Shown in pieces: positions 20,449 to 30,539 of a DNA stretch of 64,000 bases. Source of the DNA: Pilimelia terevasa. GTDB taxonomy: Bacteria; Actinomycetota; Actinomycetes; Mycobacteriales; Micromonosporaceae. Under the pieces are notes generated by a model. The model saw only the letters and a list, made by a program, of their open reading frames with translations, ran no database searches and had not been told where the DNA came from. The stretch spans positions 310,001 to 374,000 of the forward strand of contig NZ_BMQC01000001.1 of the NCBI RefSeq assembly GCF_014647915.1, in the 5' to 3' direction. The first letter of the stretch is position 1, and the number at the start of each line of letters is the position of its first letter. Made by a program: the position numbers and the translations under genes.

Positions 20449-21567
20449 ATGCGTGACGTGGTCGAGATCGGCCTGGGCAAGACCGCCCGGCGGGGGTACC
20501 ACCTGGACGAGGTGGCGATCGTCCCCAGCCGCCGCACCCGCGACGTGGACGACGTGTCCACGGCCTGGCAGTTGGACGCGTACCCGTTCCGCATCCCGTG
20601 CGTGGCCCACCCGTCCGACGCGACGATGAGCCCGGAGACCGCCGTGGCCCTCGGGGCGGCCGGCGGCCTGGGGGTCCTCAACGCCGAGGGCCTGTGGACC
20701 CGGCACAGCGAGCCGGAGGCCCTGCTGGCCGAGATCGCCGCGCAGCCGGCCGGCGCGGCGGCGACCGGGCGGCTCCAGGCGGCGTACGCGGCGCCGATCC
20801 TGCCCGACCTCATCGCCACCCGGGTCAAGTCGATGCGCGACGCGGGCGTGACCGTGGCGGTGCGGGTCTCGCCGCAGCACACGCTCGCGCTGGCGCCCGT
20901 GGTCCTCGACGCCGGCGTGGACCTGCTGGTCATCCAGGGCACGATCGTCTCCGCCGAGCACGTCTCCAGCACGGACGAGCCGCTGAACCTCAAGGACTTC
21001 ATCGCGGACCTGGACGTGCCCGTCCTCGTCGGCGGCTGCATCGACTACAAGACCGCGCTGCACCTGATGCGGACCGGCGCGGCCGGCGTCATCGTGGGCA
21101 CCGGCGCCGACGGCTCGTCCACGACGGACACCGTGCTGGGCATCCGGGTGCCGATGGCCACGGCGGTCGCCGACGCGGCCGCCGCCCGCCGCGACTACCT
21201 GGACGAGACCGGCGGCCGGTACGTCCACCTCATCGCCGACGGCGACATCCACACCTCCGGCGACATCGCCAAGGCCATCGCCTGCGGCGCCGACGCCGTG
21301 ATGCTGGGCAGCGCCCTGGCCCGCGCCCAGGGCGCCCCGGCCGGCGGCGCGTGGTGGCACTCCGCCGCCAGCCACCCGAAGCTGCCCCGCGGCAGCTTCG
21401 CCGCCGCCGCGGCGCCGCTGGGCACGCTGGAGGCGCTGCTGCACGGCCCGGCCGACCGGGCCGACGGCGCGCTGAACCTGTTCGGCGGCCTGCGCCGGGC
21501 GATGGCCAAGTGCGGGTTCAAGGACGTCAAGGAGTTCCAGAAGGTCGGCCTGGTCCTCGACCGCTGA
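20449..21567 (+). CDS. guaB3: GuaB3 family IMP dehydrogenase-related protein
   Basis: A 372-aa TIM-barrel protein of the GuaB3 group, which pairs with guaB in actinobacteria. It opens with the conserved VEIGLGKTARRGYHLDEVAIV, lacks the CBS module, and ends NLFGGLRRAMAKCGF and KEFQKVGLVL. At the position of the IMPDH catalytic Cys loop I read GADGSSTTDTVLG, with no Cys, so classic IMPDH chemistry is doubtful. Activity in this family varies among lineages and is unsettled for actinobacteria. ATG start behind AAGGAG, 27 bases after guaB and probably in the same operon. Confidence 0.92.
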   Translation: MRDVVEIGLGKTARRGYHLDEVAIVPSRRTRDVDDVSTAWQLDAYPFRIPCVAHPSDATMSPETAVALGAAGGLGVLNAEGLWTRHSEPEALLAEIAAQPAGAAATGRLQAAYAAPILPDLIATRVKSMRDAGVTVAVRVSPQHTLALAPVVLDAGVDLLVIQGTIVSAEHVSSTDEPLNLKDFIADLDVPVLVGGCIDYKTALHLMRTGAAGVIVGTGADGSSTTDTVLGIRVPMATAVADAAAARRDYLDETGGRYVHLIADGDIHTSGDIAKAIACGADAVMLGSALARAQGAPAGGAWWHSAASHPKLPRGSFAAAAAPLGTLEALLHGPADRADGALNLFGGLRRAMAKCGFKDVKEFQKVGLVLDR

Positions 21568-21574
21568 GGGCGCT

Positions 21575-21597
21575 GCCCGGGGTCGGGGGACCCGGGC
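21575..21597 (+). terminator. possible terminator after guaB3
   Basis: GCCCGGG (21575-21581) and CCCGGGC (21591-21597) with a 9-base G-rich loop, right after the guaB3 stop. Short stem, no U-tract. Confidence 0.4.
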
Positions 21598-21605
21598 CCG
21601 AGGTC

Positions 21606-21611
21606 TATCGT
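21606..21611 (+). promoter_or_regulatory. -10 element for leaderless M1 peptidase gene
   Basis: TATCGT followed by 6 bases and the GTG at 21618; no Shine-Dalgarno sequence. Confidence 0.5.
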
Positions 21612-21617
21612 GGATGA

Positions 21618-23102
21618 GTGAGTGCAGCGGTACGGAGAGCAAGCGGTGCCCCGGCGTGGCGGAGCGCGGCGGCCTGTCTCGCCGCCGGCCTGCTGCTCGG
21701 CGGGTGCGGCGACGGCGAGGGGCCGGCGAAGTGGCTCGGCACCCCCTCGCCGAGCGCGTCCGGCGGCGGGGCGCCCGCGGCCGGCGCCGCCGGCATCGGC
21801 GACCCGTACTTCCCCGGCTACGGCAACGGCGGCTACGACGCGCTGAGCTACGCGGTCACCGCCCGCTTCCAGCCGACGAACGACACCCTCACCGCGACGA
21901 CGACGATGCGCGCCCGCGCCACGTCGGCGCTGCTGAGCTTCCACCTCGACCTCGCCGGCCTCGTCGTCGACAAGGTCACCGTCGACGGCCGCCCGGCCCG
22001 CGCCGCGCGCACCGACGACGAACTCGTGGTCACCCCGGCGGCGCCCCTGGCCGCCGGCGCGGAGTTCACCGTGGCGACCACGTACCGGGGCCGGCCCCGG
22101 CAGAAGGAGAACCAGGCCCTGGGCAGCGGCGGCTGGCTGCACACCGCCGACGGCGCCGTGGCGATGGGGCAGCCGGAGTCCGCCTCGACCTGGTTCCCCG
22201 TCAACGACCACCCGTCGGACAAGGCGACCTACCGGTTCGCGCTGACCGTCCCGGCCGGGCTGGTCGCGCTGGCCAACGGCGTACCGGCGCCCGAGGTGAC
22301 CGCCGGGGGCTGGACGACGTGGACCTGGGCCGAGGACACCCCGATGGCCAGCTACCTGGCGACCGCCGTCATCGGCCGGTACCGGGTGGCGCGCGGCACG
22401 CACAAGGGGCGCCCGGTCGTCACGGCCGTCGCGGCGTCCCTGCCGGCCGAGGGGGTCGCCAGCCGGGCGATGGCGCGGACCACCCGGATCGCCGACTACC
22501 TGGAGACGGTGCTCGGGCCGTACCCGGTGTCGGCGTACGGCGGGGTGGTGGTCGCCGACGACCGGATCCGGTACGCGCTGGAGACGCAGAGCCGGCCGGT
22601 GTACGGGCCGACGTTCTTCGGCGCCACCGAGCCGGCCGAGGACGTGGTCGCCCACGAGCTGGCGCACCAGTGGTGCGGGGACAGCGTCTCCCTGGCCCGC
22701 TGGGAGGACATCTGGCTGAACGAGGGCTGCGCCACCTACGCCGAGTGGCTGTGGTCGCAGGAGCGCGGCGTGCGGACCGCCGCCGCCGAGTTCGCCGACC
22801 GGTACCGCCGCGCGCCGGCCACGCTGTGGTCGCTGCCGCCGGGGCGCCCGGGCGCCGAGCGGCTGTTCGACGAGTCGGTGTACCAGCGTGGCGCCATGAC
22901 CCTGCACGCGCTGCGGGTGACCGTCGGCGACGCCGCCTTCTTCCGCCTGCTCAGGGAGTGGACGGCCGCGAAGAAGGACGGCAACGCCACGACGGCCGAC
23001 TTCGTCGCGCTGGCCGAGCGGACCGCCGGCCGCAGCCTGCGCCCCCTGTTCGACGCCTGGCTGTACGGCACCACCCGGCCCCCGAGCCCGACCGCGGGCT
23101 GA
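21618..23102 (+). CDS. M1 family metallopeptidase lipoprotein
   Basis: A 494-aa secreted zinc aminopeptidase-like lipoprotein. The N-terminus has a signal peptide ending in the lipobox LLLGGC, so it is probably anchored to the outer face of the membrane. The metal site is HELAHQW followed 18 residues later by Glu in NEGCATYAEW, the M1 HExxH-x18-E pattern. The substrate-binding GxMEN-type motif is replaced by ALETQSRPVY, as in the actinobacterial subgroup. A beta-rich N-terminal M1 domain precedes it. The long C-terminal helical domain of PepN is missing, as expected for this short class. Substrate unknown. Confidence 0.92.
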   Translation: MSAAVRRASGAPAWRSAAACLAAGLLLGGCGDGEGPAKWLGTPSPSASGGGAPAAGAAGIGDPYFPGYGNGGYDALSYAVTARFQPTNDTLTATTTMRARATSALLSFHLDLAGLVVDKVTVDGRPARAARTDDELVVTPAAPLAAGAEFTVATTYRGRPRQKENQALGSGGWLHTADGAVAMGQPESASTWFPVNDHPSDKATYRFALTVPAGLVALANGVPAPEVTAGGWTTWTWAEDTPMASYLATAVIGRYRVARGTHKGRPVVTAVAASLPAEGVASRAMARTTRIADYLETVLGPYPVSAYGGVVVADDRIRYALETQSRPVYGPTFFGATEPAEDVVAHELAHQWCGDSVSLARWEDIWLNEGCATYAEWLWSQERGVRTAAAEFADRYRRAPATLWSLPPGRPGAERLFDESVYQRGAMTLHALRVTVGDAAFFRLLREWTAAKKDGNATTADFVALAERTAGRSLRPLFDAWLYGTTRPPSPTAG

Positions 23103-23106
23103 CGAC

Positions 23107-23148
23107 CGCGGCTGACCACCCGACCGGGCGGGCCGTCAGCGGGCCGCG
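23107..23148. terminator. possible convergent terminator
   Basis: GCTGAC (23111-23116) and GTCAGC (23135-23140) pair, with further CG-rich pairing inside and outside, between the convergent M1 peptidase and membrane-protein genes. Confidence 0.4.
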
Positions 23149-23849
23149 AGGGCGTAGGCCAGGCCGACGAGCAGGAGCAGGGCCGCCACCGCGGCCCACC
23201 GCTGGCGCAGGGTGGCGACCGAGGCGCGCAGCGCCGCCCCGGTGCGCGGGTCGGTCACCGGGCCGGCGACGAGCCGCGGGGCCACCGTCGCCGCGGCCAG
23301 CGCGAGGAACGGCAGCGCGCCCAGCAGCAGCAGCCGCAGCGGCGCCACGGTGGCCAGCGGGCGGGTCAGCAGCAGGTACGGCGGCACGGCCAGCAGCACG
23401 GCCAGGACGCTGGGCAGGTACCCGTACCGGCCGCCGAGCCGGCGCACGACCGCGGTGCCCAGCGCCGCGCCCAGCGCCGCGCCCAGCGTGCCCACCGGCA
23501 GGCCGAGCGTCACCAGCGCCAGCGTGTCCTTGCCGAGGGCGCGCACGGCGCCGAGGGTGAGCAGGACCCCGGGCGCGGCGACCGCGGCCAGCGCCGTCGC
23601 CGCGGCGATCTGCCGGGCGGCGGGCACGAGGGCGTCCCGGCCGAGCCTGGCGTGGACGGCGCGCGCGACGGCGCGGGGGTCGCCGAACGGCCCGTCGTCG
23701 GTCCCGTCGGCCCGGCGGGCGTCGGCCTCGGCCAGCGCCGCGCTGACCCGGTCGTTGCGGACGCCGAGCTGCTGGAGCTCCGCGACGAACAGGTCCCGCC
23801 ATTCGTCGGGGGGCAGGACGGCCGCCGCGGGGGAGGGGGGAACGGACAT
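23136..23849 (-). CDS. membrane protein with HAAS-like N-terminal domain
   Basis: A 237-aa integral membrane protein. Residues 10-60 (EWRDLFVAELQQLGV...FGDPRAVARAV) resemble the HAAS domain found fused to membrane segments in regulators partnered with PadR proteins. Five or six hydrophobic segments follow up to the C-terminus. The function is unknown and no PadR gene is adjacent, so a regulatory role is only a guess. The start is ATG at 23849, preceded after 6 bases by TACCCT on the minus strand, so the mRNA is probably leaderless. Confidence 0.75.
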   Translation of the reverse strand: MSVPPSPAAAVLPPDEWRDLFVAELQQLGVRNDRVSAALAEADARRADGTDDGPFGDPRAVARAVHARLGRDALVPAARQIAAATALAAVAAPGVLLTLGAVRALGKDTLALVTLGLPVGTLGAALGAALGTAVVRRLGGRYGYLPSVLAVLLAVPPYLLLTRPLATVAPLRLLLLGALPFLALAAATVAPRLVAGPVTDPRTGAALRASVATLRQRWAAVAALLLLVGLAYALAAR

Positions 23850-23855
23850 GCCGAG

Positions 23856-23861
23856 AGGGTA
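23856..23861 (-). promoter_or_regulatory. -10 element for leaderless HAAS-type membrane protein gene
   Basis: Minus-strand TACCCT (23861-23856) followed by 6 bases and the ATG at 23849. Confidence 0.5.
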
Positions 23862-23899
23862 CGGCGCCGCGCCCGCCCGCCGCCGCGCCGGGCGGGCGG

Positions 23900-25309
23900 C
23901 TACCGGGAGTGGACGAGGGAGGGGTTCTTCGCCAGGTACGGGGCCACCGCCCCGGCGCGGACCGCCCGCAGGAACCCGGTCGCCACCGGCGTCAGCGCCT
24001 CCCCCTGGTACGCGTTGCCGCGCCCCAGCGCCGCGCCCGGCAGGCTGACCAGGGTCAGCTTCGCGGGCGGGATTCGGCGCAGCGTGTACGCGAAGTCCTG
24101 GACCTCGTGGCCGCGCCCGTCGTAGGTCAGCGACTCGCGGACGGCCGCCAGGACCCGGGCGAGCCGGACGGGGTCGCGGTGGGCGCCCAGCTTCGCCAGC
24201 TTGGCGAGGATCGCGCGGACGAGCTGCTGCTGGTGCTTCTGCCGGGTGTAGTCGGAGCCGGCCACGTACCGCTGGCGCCCGTAGTCCAGCGCCTGCCAGC
24301 CGGCGAAGTGCCGGACGCCGGGCAGGTAGGTCATCTGCGGCCCGACGTAGCCGGTGCTGCTGGCGCCGGGCCTGCGGTGCGCGCCGTCGGGCTGGCGGTG
24401 GATCGAGGTGACCTTCTGGTCGACCCGCAGGTCGACGCCGCCGACGGCGTCCACGAGCTTGACGAACCCGCCGAAGTCCAGCACGGCACCGGCGTCGAAG
24501 CGGGGGATGCCGGAGTAGGCACTGACCGTGCGGGCGAGCAGTTGGAAGCCCTGTGCCCGGTCGGGGCGCGCTGTGCCGGGGACCACGCTGCCGAAGCTCA
24601 TCGCGTGGGTGAGCTTGGTCCGGGTACCCCCGAAGCCGGCCTTGCCGAACGCCGGGACGGTGACGACGAGGTCCCGGGGCAGGGAGTAGAGGTAGGCGGC
24701 GTCGAGGGTCCGCGGTACGTGCAGCAGCAGGACGGCGTCGGCGTTGGGGCGCCAGTTCGGCTGGCCCTGCCGCGGGTCGACGCCCGCGATGAGGATGTTG
24801 AGGGGGCCGCGCAGTTGCCGGCCGGTCAGCCCCGGGGTCGCCGCGGGCGGGGACGGGTCGGCGCCGGAGGTGCCGCCGAGCAGGTCGGAGCGCGGCAGGA
24901 CGCCCCGCGACACACCCCGCACCGCGGCGGTGCCGCCGACGGCCACCGCGAGGGCGGCGACACCGGCCAGGGCGAGGACGAGCGCCCGCCGCGTCCTGCG
25001 CCGCGGGCGCGCGACGTCGGGCGCGGCGGTGCCGGGCGCCGAGCCGGTCGGCTTCGGGACGGCCGGCTCAGAAGCGGAGGCGGTCGGCTCGGTAGCGGGA
25101 GCGGCCGGCTCAGAAGCGGAAGCGGCCGGCTCCGGGGCGGGCGCGGCGGCCCCCGGTGCGGTGGCGGCCGGCGGCGCGGCTGGGTGGGCGGACGCGACCG
25201 GCGGGCCGGGGACCGCGGCGACGCCGCGCGCCGGGCCGGCGGGGCGCGGCGGGCCGTCGACGATCCGCGGGAACTCCGTGGTGTCGTCGGGCTGCGGCGC
25301 GTCGGGCAT
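23900..25309 (-). CDS. LytR-CpsA-Psr (LCP) family cell-wall glycopolymer transferase
   Basis: A 469-aa LCP protein. LCP enzymes attach lipid-linked glycopolymers to peptidoglycan outside the membrane. Residues 1-125 are a cytoplasmic Pro/Ala-rich tail with repeats of ASEPAAPATEP type. A single helix (ALVLALAGVAALAVAV) leads to the LCP domain: NADAVLLLHVPR, YLYSLPRDLVV, KLTHAMSFG, and late GGVDLRVD and SDYTRQKHQQQL with the conserved Arg. ATG at 25309 behind GGGAGGGA. Target polymer unknown; the right end of the window carries glycan genes. It is divergent from guaA. Confidence 0.93.
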   Translation of the reverse strand: MPDAPQPDDTTEFPRIVDGPPRPAGPARGVAAVPGPPVASAHPAAPPAATAPGAAAPAPEPAASASEPAAPATEPTASASEPAVPKPTGSAPGTAAPDVARPRRRTRRALVLALAGVAALAVAVGGTAAVRGVSRGVLPRSDLLGGTSGADPSPPAATPGLTGRQLRGPLNILIAGVDPRQGQPNWRPNADAVLLLHVPRTLDAAYLYSLPRDLVVTVPAFGKAGFGGTRTKLTHAMSFGSVVPGTARPDRAQGFQLLARTVSAYSGIPRFDAGAVLDFGGFVKLVDAVGGVDLRVDQKVTSIHRQPDGAHRRPGASSTGYVGPQMTYLPGVRHFAGWQALDYGRQRYVAGSDYTRQKHQQQLVRAILAKLAKLGAHRDPVRLARVLAAVRESLTYDGRGHEVQDFAYTLRRIPPAKLTLVSLPGAALGRGNAYQGEALTPVATGFLRAVRAGAVAPYLAKNPSLVHSR

Positions 25310-25495
25310 GGGTCCCTCCCAGGATCGAAGTCCCCATCCTGGGCCGGGGGCGCGGCGGCGCCCCATCCCCGGAACGGCTCGACGGGACGGCCGACCGGGG
25401 TAGGACAAATTGGACATCATCCGCGATCCCGGGAGGTCCCGCGCGCGTGTCGCGGGGCGGGCGGCAGCGGTGGCGGGCGGACCGCCGCCGCTCGG

Positions 25496-25501
25496 TAAGC
25501 T
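25496..25501 (+). promoter_or_regulatory. -10 element for leaderless guaA
   Basis: TAAGCT ends 7 bases before the guaA ATG at 25509; no Shine-Dalgarno sequence. Confidence 0.5.
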
Positions 25502-25508
25502 GCACGGC

Positions 25509-27095
<1,587 letters not shown>

Positions 27096-27133
27096 TCTCG
27101 CATACACGACCGACCCCGTACGGGTGAACCAAC

Positions 27134-27149
27134 TGTCAGGAATCTGACA
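27134..27149. promoter_or_regulatory. palindrome upstream of the first double-NUDIX gene
   Basis: TGTCAG-GAAT-CTGACA, a perfect 6-bp inverted repeat with a 4-base centre, 44 bases before the NUDIX start and 38 after guaA. It is too weak for a terminator and looks like an operator. Confidence 0.45.
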
Positions 27150-27192
27150 CTTTCTGGCAGTGCCGGGTGGGCCCTGCGCGAGGATTCACGGC

Positions 27193-28140
27193 GTGACCCC
27201 CGCGCTTGAGCCACTTCGCCGCATCGCCGCCTACGCCGTGTGCACCGACGTCAACGGCCGGTACCTCCTCGTCCGGGCCTCGGCCCGCGCCGGGACGCCC
27301 GGCGTCTGGTCGTTACCGGGAGGTGCCGTCGACCACGGGGAGGACCCGATCCACACCGTCGTCCGGGAGACCGCGGCGGAGACCGGGCTCTCCATCACGG
27401 TGACCGGCCTGCGGCACGTCCTCGCCGACATGCGCGCCCTCCCGCACCGCGGGATCACCATCCACACCGACCGGCTCATCTACACCGGCACCGTGCGCGG
27501 CGGCACCCTCTGCGACCGTGTCGGCCAGCCGACCGACCTGGCCCGCTGGCTCGCCCCGGCCGACGCCGAGCTGCTGCCGCTGCGCCCGTTCACCGCCTCG
27601 GCCATCAACCTGCCGCCGGGGCCGGTGGACCTGCGCCCCGAGGAGGCGCCCGACTTCCCGTCGTTCTACGCCTCGCCGGGCCCCGACGGCCTGCACCGCG
27701 CGCAGCGGTTCGCCGCGTACGCCGTCGCCACCGACCCGGCCGGCCGGCTGCTGCTGACCCAGATCTCGCCCCGCTACCCCGGCGGCGGCCGCTGGCACCT
27801 GCCCGGCGGCGGCACCGACTACGGCGAGCAGCCCGGCAACGCGCTGATCCGCGAACTGGTCGAGGAGACCGGGCAGCAGGGCCGCCTCGTCGACCTGCTG
27901 GGCGTGGCCAGCCACCGCGACGCCGCCTCGCTCGGCCCGGAGGGGTACCCGATCGACTGGCACGGCGTGCGCGCCTTCTACCGCGTCGAGGTCGACCACC
28001 CCACCCCGCTGAAGGTCACCGACATCGGCGGCTCGACGTGCGACGTGCGCTGGTTCGCCCCCGGCGACCTCGCGGCGCTGACCGACGACGACCTCACCGA
28101 GGTCACCGCCGAGGCGATCCACGCCGCCGGCCTGCGCTAG
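27193..28140 (+). CDS. double-NUDIX domain protein 1
   Basis: A 315-aa protein with two NUDIX hydrolase domains. The second (residues about 170-300) has an intact box: GGGTDYGEQ, then RELVEETGQ, which fits Gx5Ex7REUxEExGU. The first (about 10-140) reads GGAVDHGED, then RETAAETGL. It keeps most metal-binding positions but has Ala for one Glu and Thr for the hydrophobic residue, so it may be weak. NUDIX enzymes cleave nucleoside diphosphates linked to another group; the substrate is unknown. The GTG at 27193 gives an N-terminus aligned with its neighbour; an upstream ATG adds 11 residues. Next to guaA, a purine-nucleotide role is possible. Confidence 0.85.
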   Translation: MTPALEPLRRIAAYAVCTDVNGRYLLVRASARAGTPGVWSLPGGAVDHGEDPIHTVVRETAAETGLSITVTGLRHVLADMRALPHRGITIHTDRLIYTGTVRGGTLCDRVGQPTDLARWLAPADAELLPLRPFTASAINLPPGPVDLRPEEAPDFPSFYASPGPDGLHRAQRFAAYAVATDPAGRLLLTQISPRYPGGGRWHLPGGGTDYGEQPGNALIRELVEETGQQGRLVDLLGVASHRDAASLGPEGYPIDWHGVRAFYRVEVDHPTPLKVTDIGGSTCDVRWFAPGDLAALTDDDLTEVTAEAIHAAGLR

Positions 28141-28152
28141 CGCGGCCGTCGG

Positions 28153-28158
28153 TACGGT
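28153..28158 (+). promoter_or_regulatory. -10 element for leaderless double-NUDIX gene 2
   Basis: TACGGT followed by 6 bases and the GTG at 28165; it lies in the 24-base gap after the first NUDIX gene. Confidence 0.45.
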
Positions 28159-28164
28159 GGCCCG

Positions 28165-29040
28165 GTGGAGCGGTTGCGCAGGATCGCGGCGTACGGCGTG
28201 TGCCGGGACGACCGGGGCCGCGTGCTGCTGGTCCGCCGGCCCGGCGCCGACGTCCGGGTGCTGCCCGGCGCCGACCTGCGGCACGGCGAGGACCCGCGGG
28301 ACGCCGTCGTCCGCGGCCTCGCCGCGCAGGCCGGCCTGGCCGTCGCCGTGACGGGCCTGGCCGGCGTGGCTTCGTCCGTGACGGCCGGGGACGGGGTGGC
28401 CGTCCACGTCGACGGCATCGCCTACCGCGTGTGCGCGCCACCGGCTCCCGGCGGCGGGCCCGCGCCCGCGGGGCTGTGCTGGTACGACGACGAGGCGCTG
28501 GCCGGCGCGCCGGTGGACCGGCACGCCCGGTCGCTGCTGGGGCTGGAGCCGCCGGCGGCGGCGCCCCGGTACTCCGGGGGGCTCGCCGAGGCGCGGCCGC
28601 GCGCGGGGGGCCGGGGCCAGCGGTTCAGCGCGTACGCGCTGGCCACGGACCCGCGGGGGCGCGTCCTGCTGACCCGCAACGCCCCGGGCTACCCGTACGC
28701 CGGCCGGTGGCACCTGCCCGGCGGCGGCACCGACTTCGGCGAGCAGCCCGCGGCGGCGGTGCTGCGCGAGCTGACCGAGGAGACCGGGCAGGACGGGCGG
28801 GTGACCGCGCTGCTGGACGTCCGGCACCGGCACACGCCGCGCGCCCACGGCCCCGAGGGCCGGGCGCTGGACTGGCACGTCGTGCAGGTCCTGTACCGGG
28901 TCGCCGTGGACGCGCCCACGCCGGCCCACGTCCGGGACCGCGGCGGGTCGACCGCCGAGGCGCGCTGGTGGGACCGGCCGCAGCTCGCCGGCCTGCCGCT
29001 GACGCCGGCCGCGGAGGCCGGCCTGGCCGGGTGGCGGTGA
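28165..29040 (+). CDS. double-NUDIX domain protein 2, N-terminal domain degenerate
   Basis: A 291-aa paralogue of the preceding protein; both begin LRRIAAY.VC.D and share a second domain of GGGTD.GEQ type. The C-terminal box is canonical (RELTEETGQ). In the N-terminal domain the box reads GADLRHGED, then RGLAAQAGL. The Glu residues that bind magnesium are replaced by Gly, Ala and Gln, so this half should be inactive and may serve binding or dimerisation. The pair is best explained by tandem duplication of a two-domain ancestor. GTG start, probably leaderless. Confidence 0.85.
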   Translation: MERLRRIAAYGVCRDDRGRVLLVRRPGADVRVLPGADLRHGEDPRDAVVRGLAAQAGLAVAVTGLAGVASSVTAGDGVAVHVDGIAYRVCAPPAPGGGPAPAGLCWYDDEALAGAPVDRHARSLLGLEPPAAAPRYSGGLAEARPRAGGRGQRFSAYALATDPRGRVLLTRNAPGYPYAGRWHLPGGGTDFGEQPAAAVLRELTEETGQDGRVTALLDVRHRHTPRAHGPEGRALDWHVVQVLYRVAVDAPTPAHVRDRGGSTAEARWWDRPQLAGLPLTPAAEAGLAGWR

Positions 29041-29379
29041 GCGCGGAGTCGGACAGCGGGGAGAAGACCGGAAAAAGCTGACGAATGCCGGCGCATGGTA
29101 GTCCGCGGTGTGCCGATGCGGGCGGATTTCCGAGGCCGATCGCCGTAACGCGGTATCGCCAAGCTGGCGCCGCTGTGCAATGGTGTAAGCCGCGCCGGAG
29201 CCCTCCGGCGCGCCGCGTCGGCCCACACGGAGACCGACGGACGTGCGCAGACACGGACGGAAGGCCCGCCGGCCAGCGGCAGCGGCACTCCGCGGGACAC
29301 ACAGAGACGGAAAGCACTCCGCCAAACAGGCCGACACGATCGGCCCGACGGGGTACTGGGTGGAGAGGGCCGGGAGCGC
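29041..29379 (+). other. leader region before pssA
   Basis: 339 bases without a convincing gene. It is less GC-rich at 29060-29190 than its surroundings. A hairpin GCGCCGGA-GCCC-TCCGGCGC occupies 29192-29211. Several purine-rich stretches follow. It probably holds the pssA promoter and leader, but I see no clear hexamers. Confidence 0.4.
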
Positions 29380-30459
29380 ATGGCGCCGGCGGAACCAGAT
29401 CCGGGCGACGGGGGAGCGGTACCGGAAACCGTGAACTCGCCCACCGCCGTGCCGATGGGCAGGCCAATGGAGGACTACGTGCGCAGAAACCTGTGGCGTC
29501 GGCGTCGGGCCGGCGACAGTCCGCGGCCGGGCGGCCACCGCCGCTGGTCCGGCGGACTGCGGCGCGGCGGCAGCCTCGCCCGCCGGGTCCTGCTGAGCCG
29601 CGTGCCCCACCGCCGCGACGGCAGCAACGGCACCCTGCTGCGCACCCGCGGCGCGATGGGCCTGCTGCCCCGCCAGGCGGCCACCCGGATCGCGCACGCC
29701 GCGCCGCCGGTCGCCGCCCCCCCGGCGGAGGGCTCGACCGGGCCGCGCCCGGTACCGCTGCTGCCCGGCGACCGCACGCCCGCCCGCCGGGTCAAGTTCG
29801 CCCTGGTCAACGCCTGCACCCTGGCCAGCCTCGCGCTGGGCCTCGGCGCGATCTTCCTGGCCATGAACGGCGAGCCGCGCGTCGCGGCGGCGCTCCTGGT
29901 CGCCTGCGTGGCCTTCGACGGGCTCGACGGGGCGCTCGCCCGCCGGCTCGGGGTGGCCAGCCCCTTCGGCGCCCAGATGGACTCGCTGGCCGACATGTGC
30001 TCGTTCGGCCTGGCCACCCCGGTCGTCGTCTACGCCTCGCTCGCCGGGGACGTCCCGCCCGCGGCCGCGGCCGTGGCCTGCGCGCTGGTGGTCGGCTGCG
30101 CGGCGATCCGGCTGGCCCGGTTCAACGTCTCGCCGCGCGACGGCCGGTTCTTCAGCGGCGTACCCACGACGATGGCCGCCGCGGTCCTGGCGGTCGCCGT
30201 GCTCATCGGCCTGCCCGTCCCCGGCATCGCCATGGTCGGCGGGGTGGCGCTGCTCGCCTTCGCGATGGTCTCCAGCTTCCCGTACGCCAAGCTCGCCCGG
30301 TTGGCGGCGCTGCCGCCGTGGCTGTGGCTGGTACCGCTGGCCGGCGCGTTCGTCGACGCCCGGCTGACCTTCGCGCTGATCGTCGTCGGGTACCTGGGCA
30401 GCGGGCCCCTGCTGTGGTGGCGCCACCGCGACGGGCGGCGCGACGTCTACGCCGGCTGA
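29380..30459 (+). CDS. pssA: CDP-alcohol phosphatidyltransferase, probable phosphatidylserine synthase
   Basis: PssA joins CDP-diacylglycerol and serine to give phosphatidylserine in the membrane. The signature DG..D....AR........G...D...D is complete in FDGLDGALARRLGVASP and FGAQMDSLADM. Six or so hydrophobic helices follow to the C-terminus. The first 100 residues are Arg/Pro-rich and poorly conserved in character, making the 359-aa product longer than typical PssA (about 230-290). The ATG at 29380 is behind GGGAG; starts at 29431, 29455 or 29467 are possible. Convergent psd makes the assignment to phosphatidylserine strong. Confidence 0.88.
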   Translation: MAPAEPDPGDGGAVPETVNSPTAVPMGRPMEDYVRRNLWRRRRAGDSPRPGGHRRWSGGLRRGGSLARRVLLSRVPHRRDGSNGTLLRTRGAMGLLPRQAATRIAHAAPPVAAPPAEGSTGPRPVPLLPGDRTPARRVKFALVNACTLASLALGLGAIFLAMNGEPRVAAALLVACVAFDGLDGALARRLGVASPFGAQMDSLADMCSFGLATPVVVYASLAGDVPPAAAAVACALVVGCAAIRLARFNVSPRDGRFFSGVPTTMAAAVLAVAVLIGLPVPGIAMVGGVALLAFAMVSSFPYAKLARLAALPPWLWLVPLAGAFVDARLTFALIVVGYLGSGPLLWWRHRDGRRDVYAG

Positions 30460-30476
30460 CCGGTACGCATCGTGCG

Positions 30477-30512
30477 CGTGAGGCCCCGGACCGCCAGGTC
30501 CGGGGCCTCACG
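30477..30512. terminator. bidirectional terminator between pssA and psd
   Basis: A perfect 16-bp stem (30477-30492 with 30497-30512) with loop GCCA between convergent genes; no U-tract. Confidence 0.85.
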
Positions 30513-30539
30513 TCGGTCAGGCGCCGCGCGGGCGGCGGG

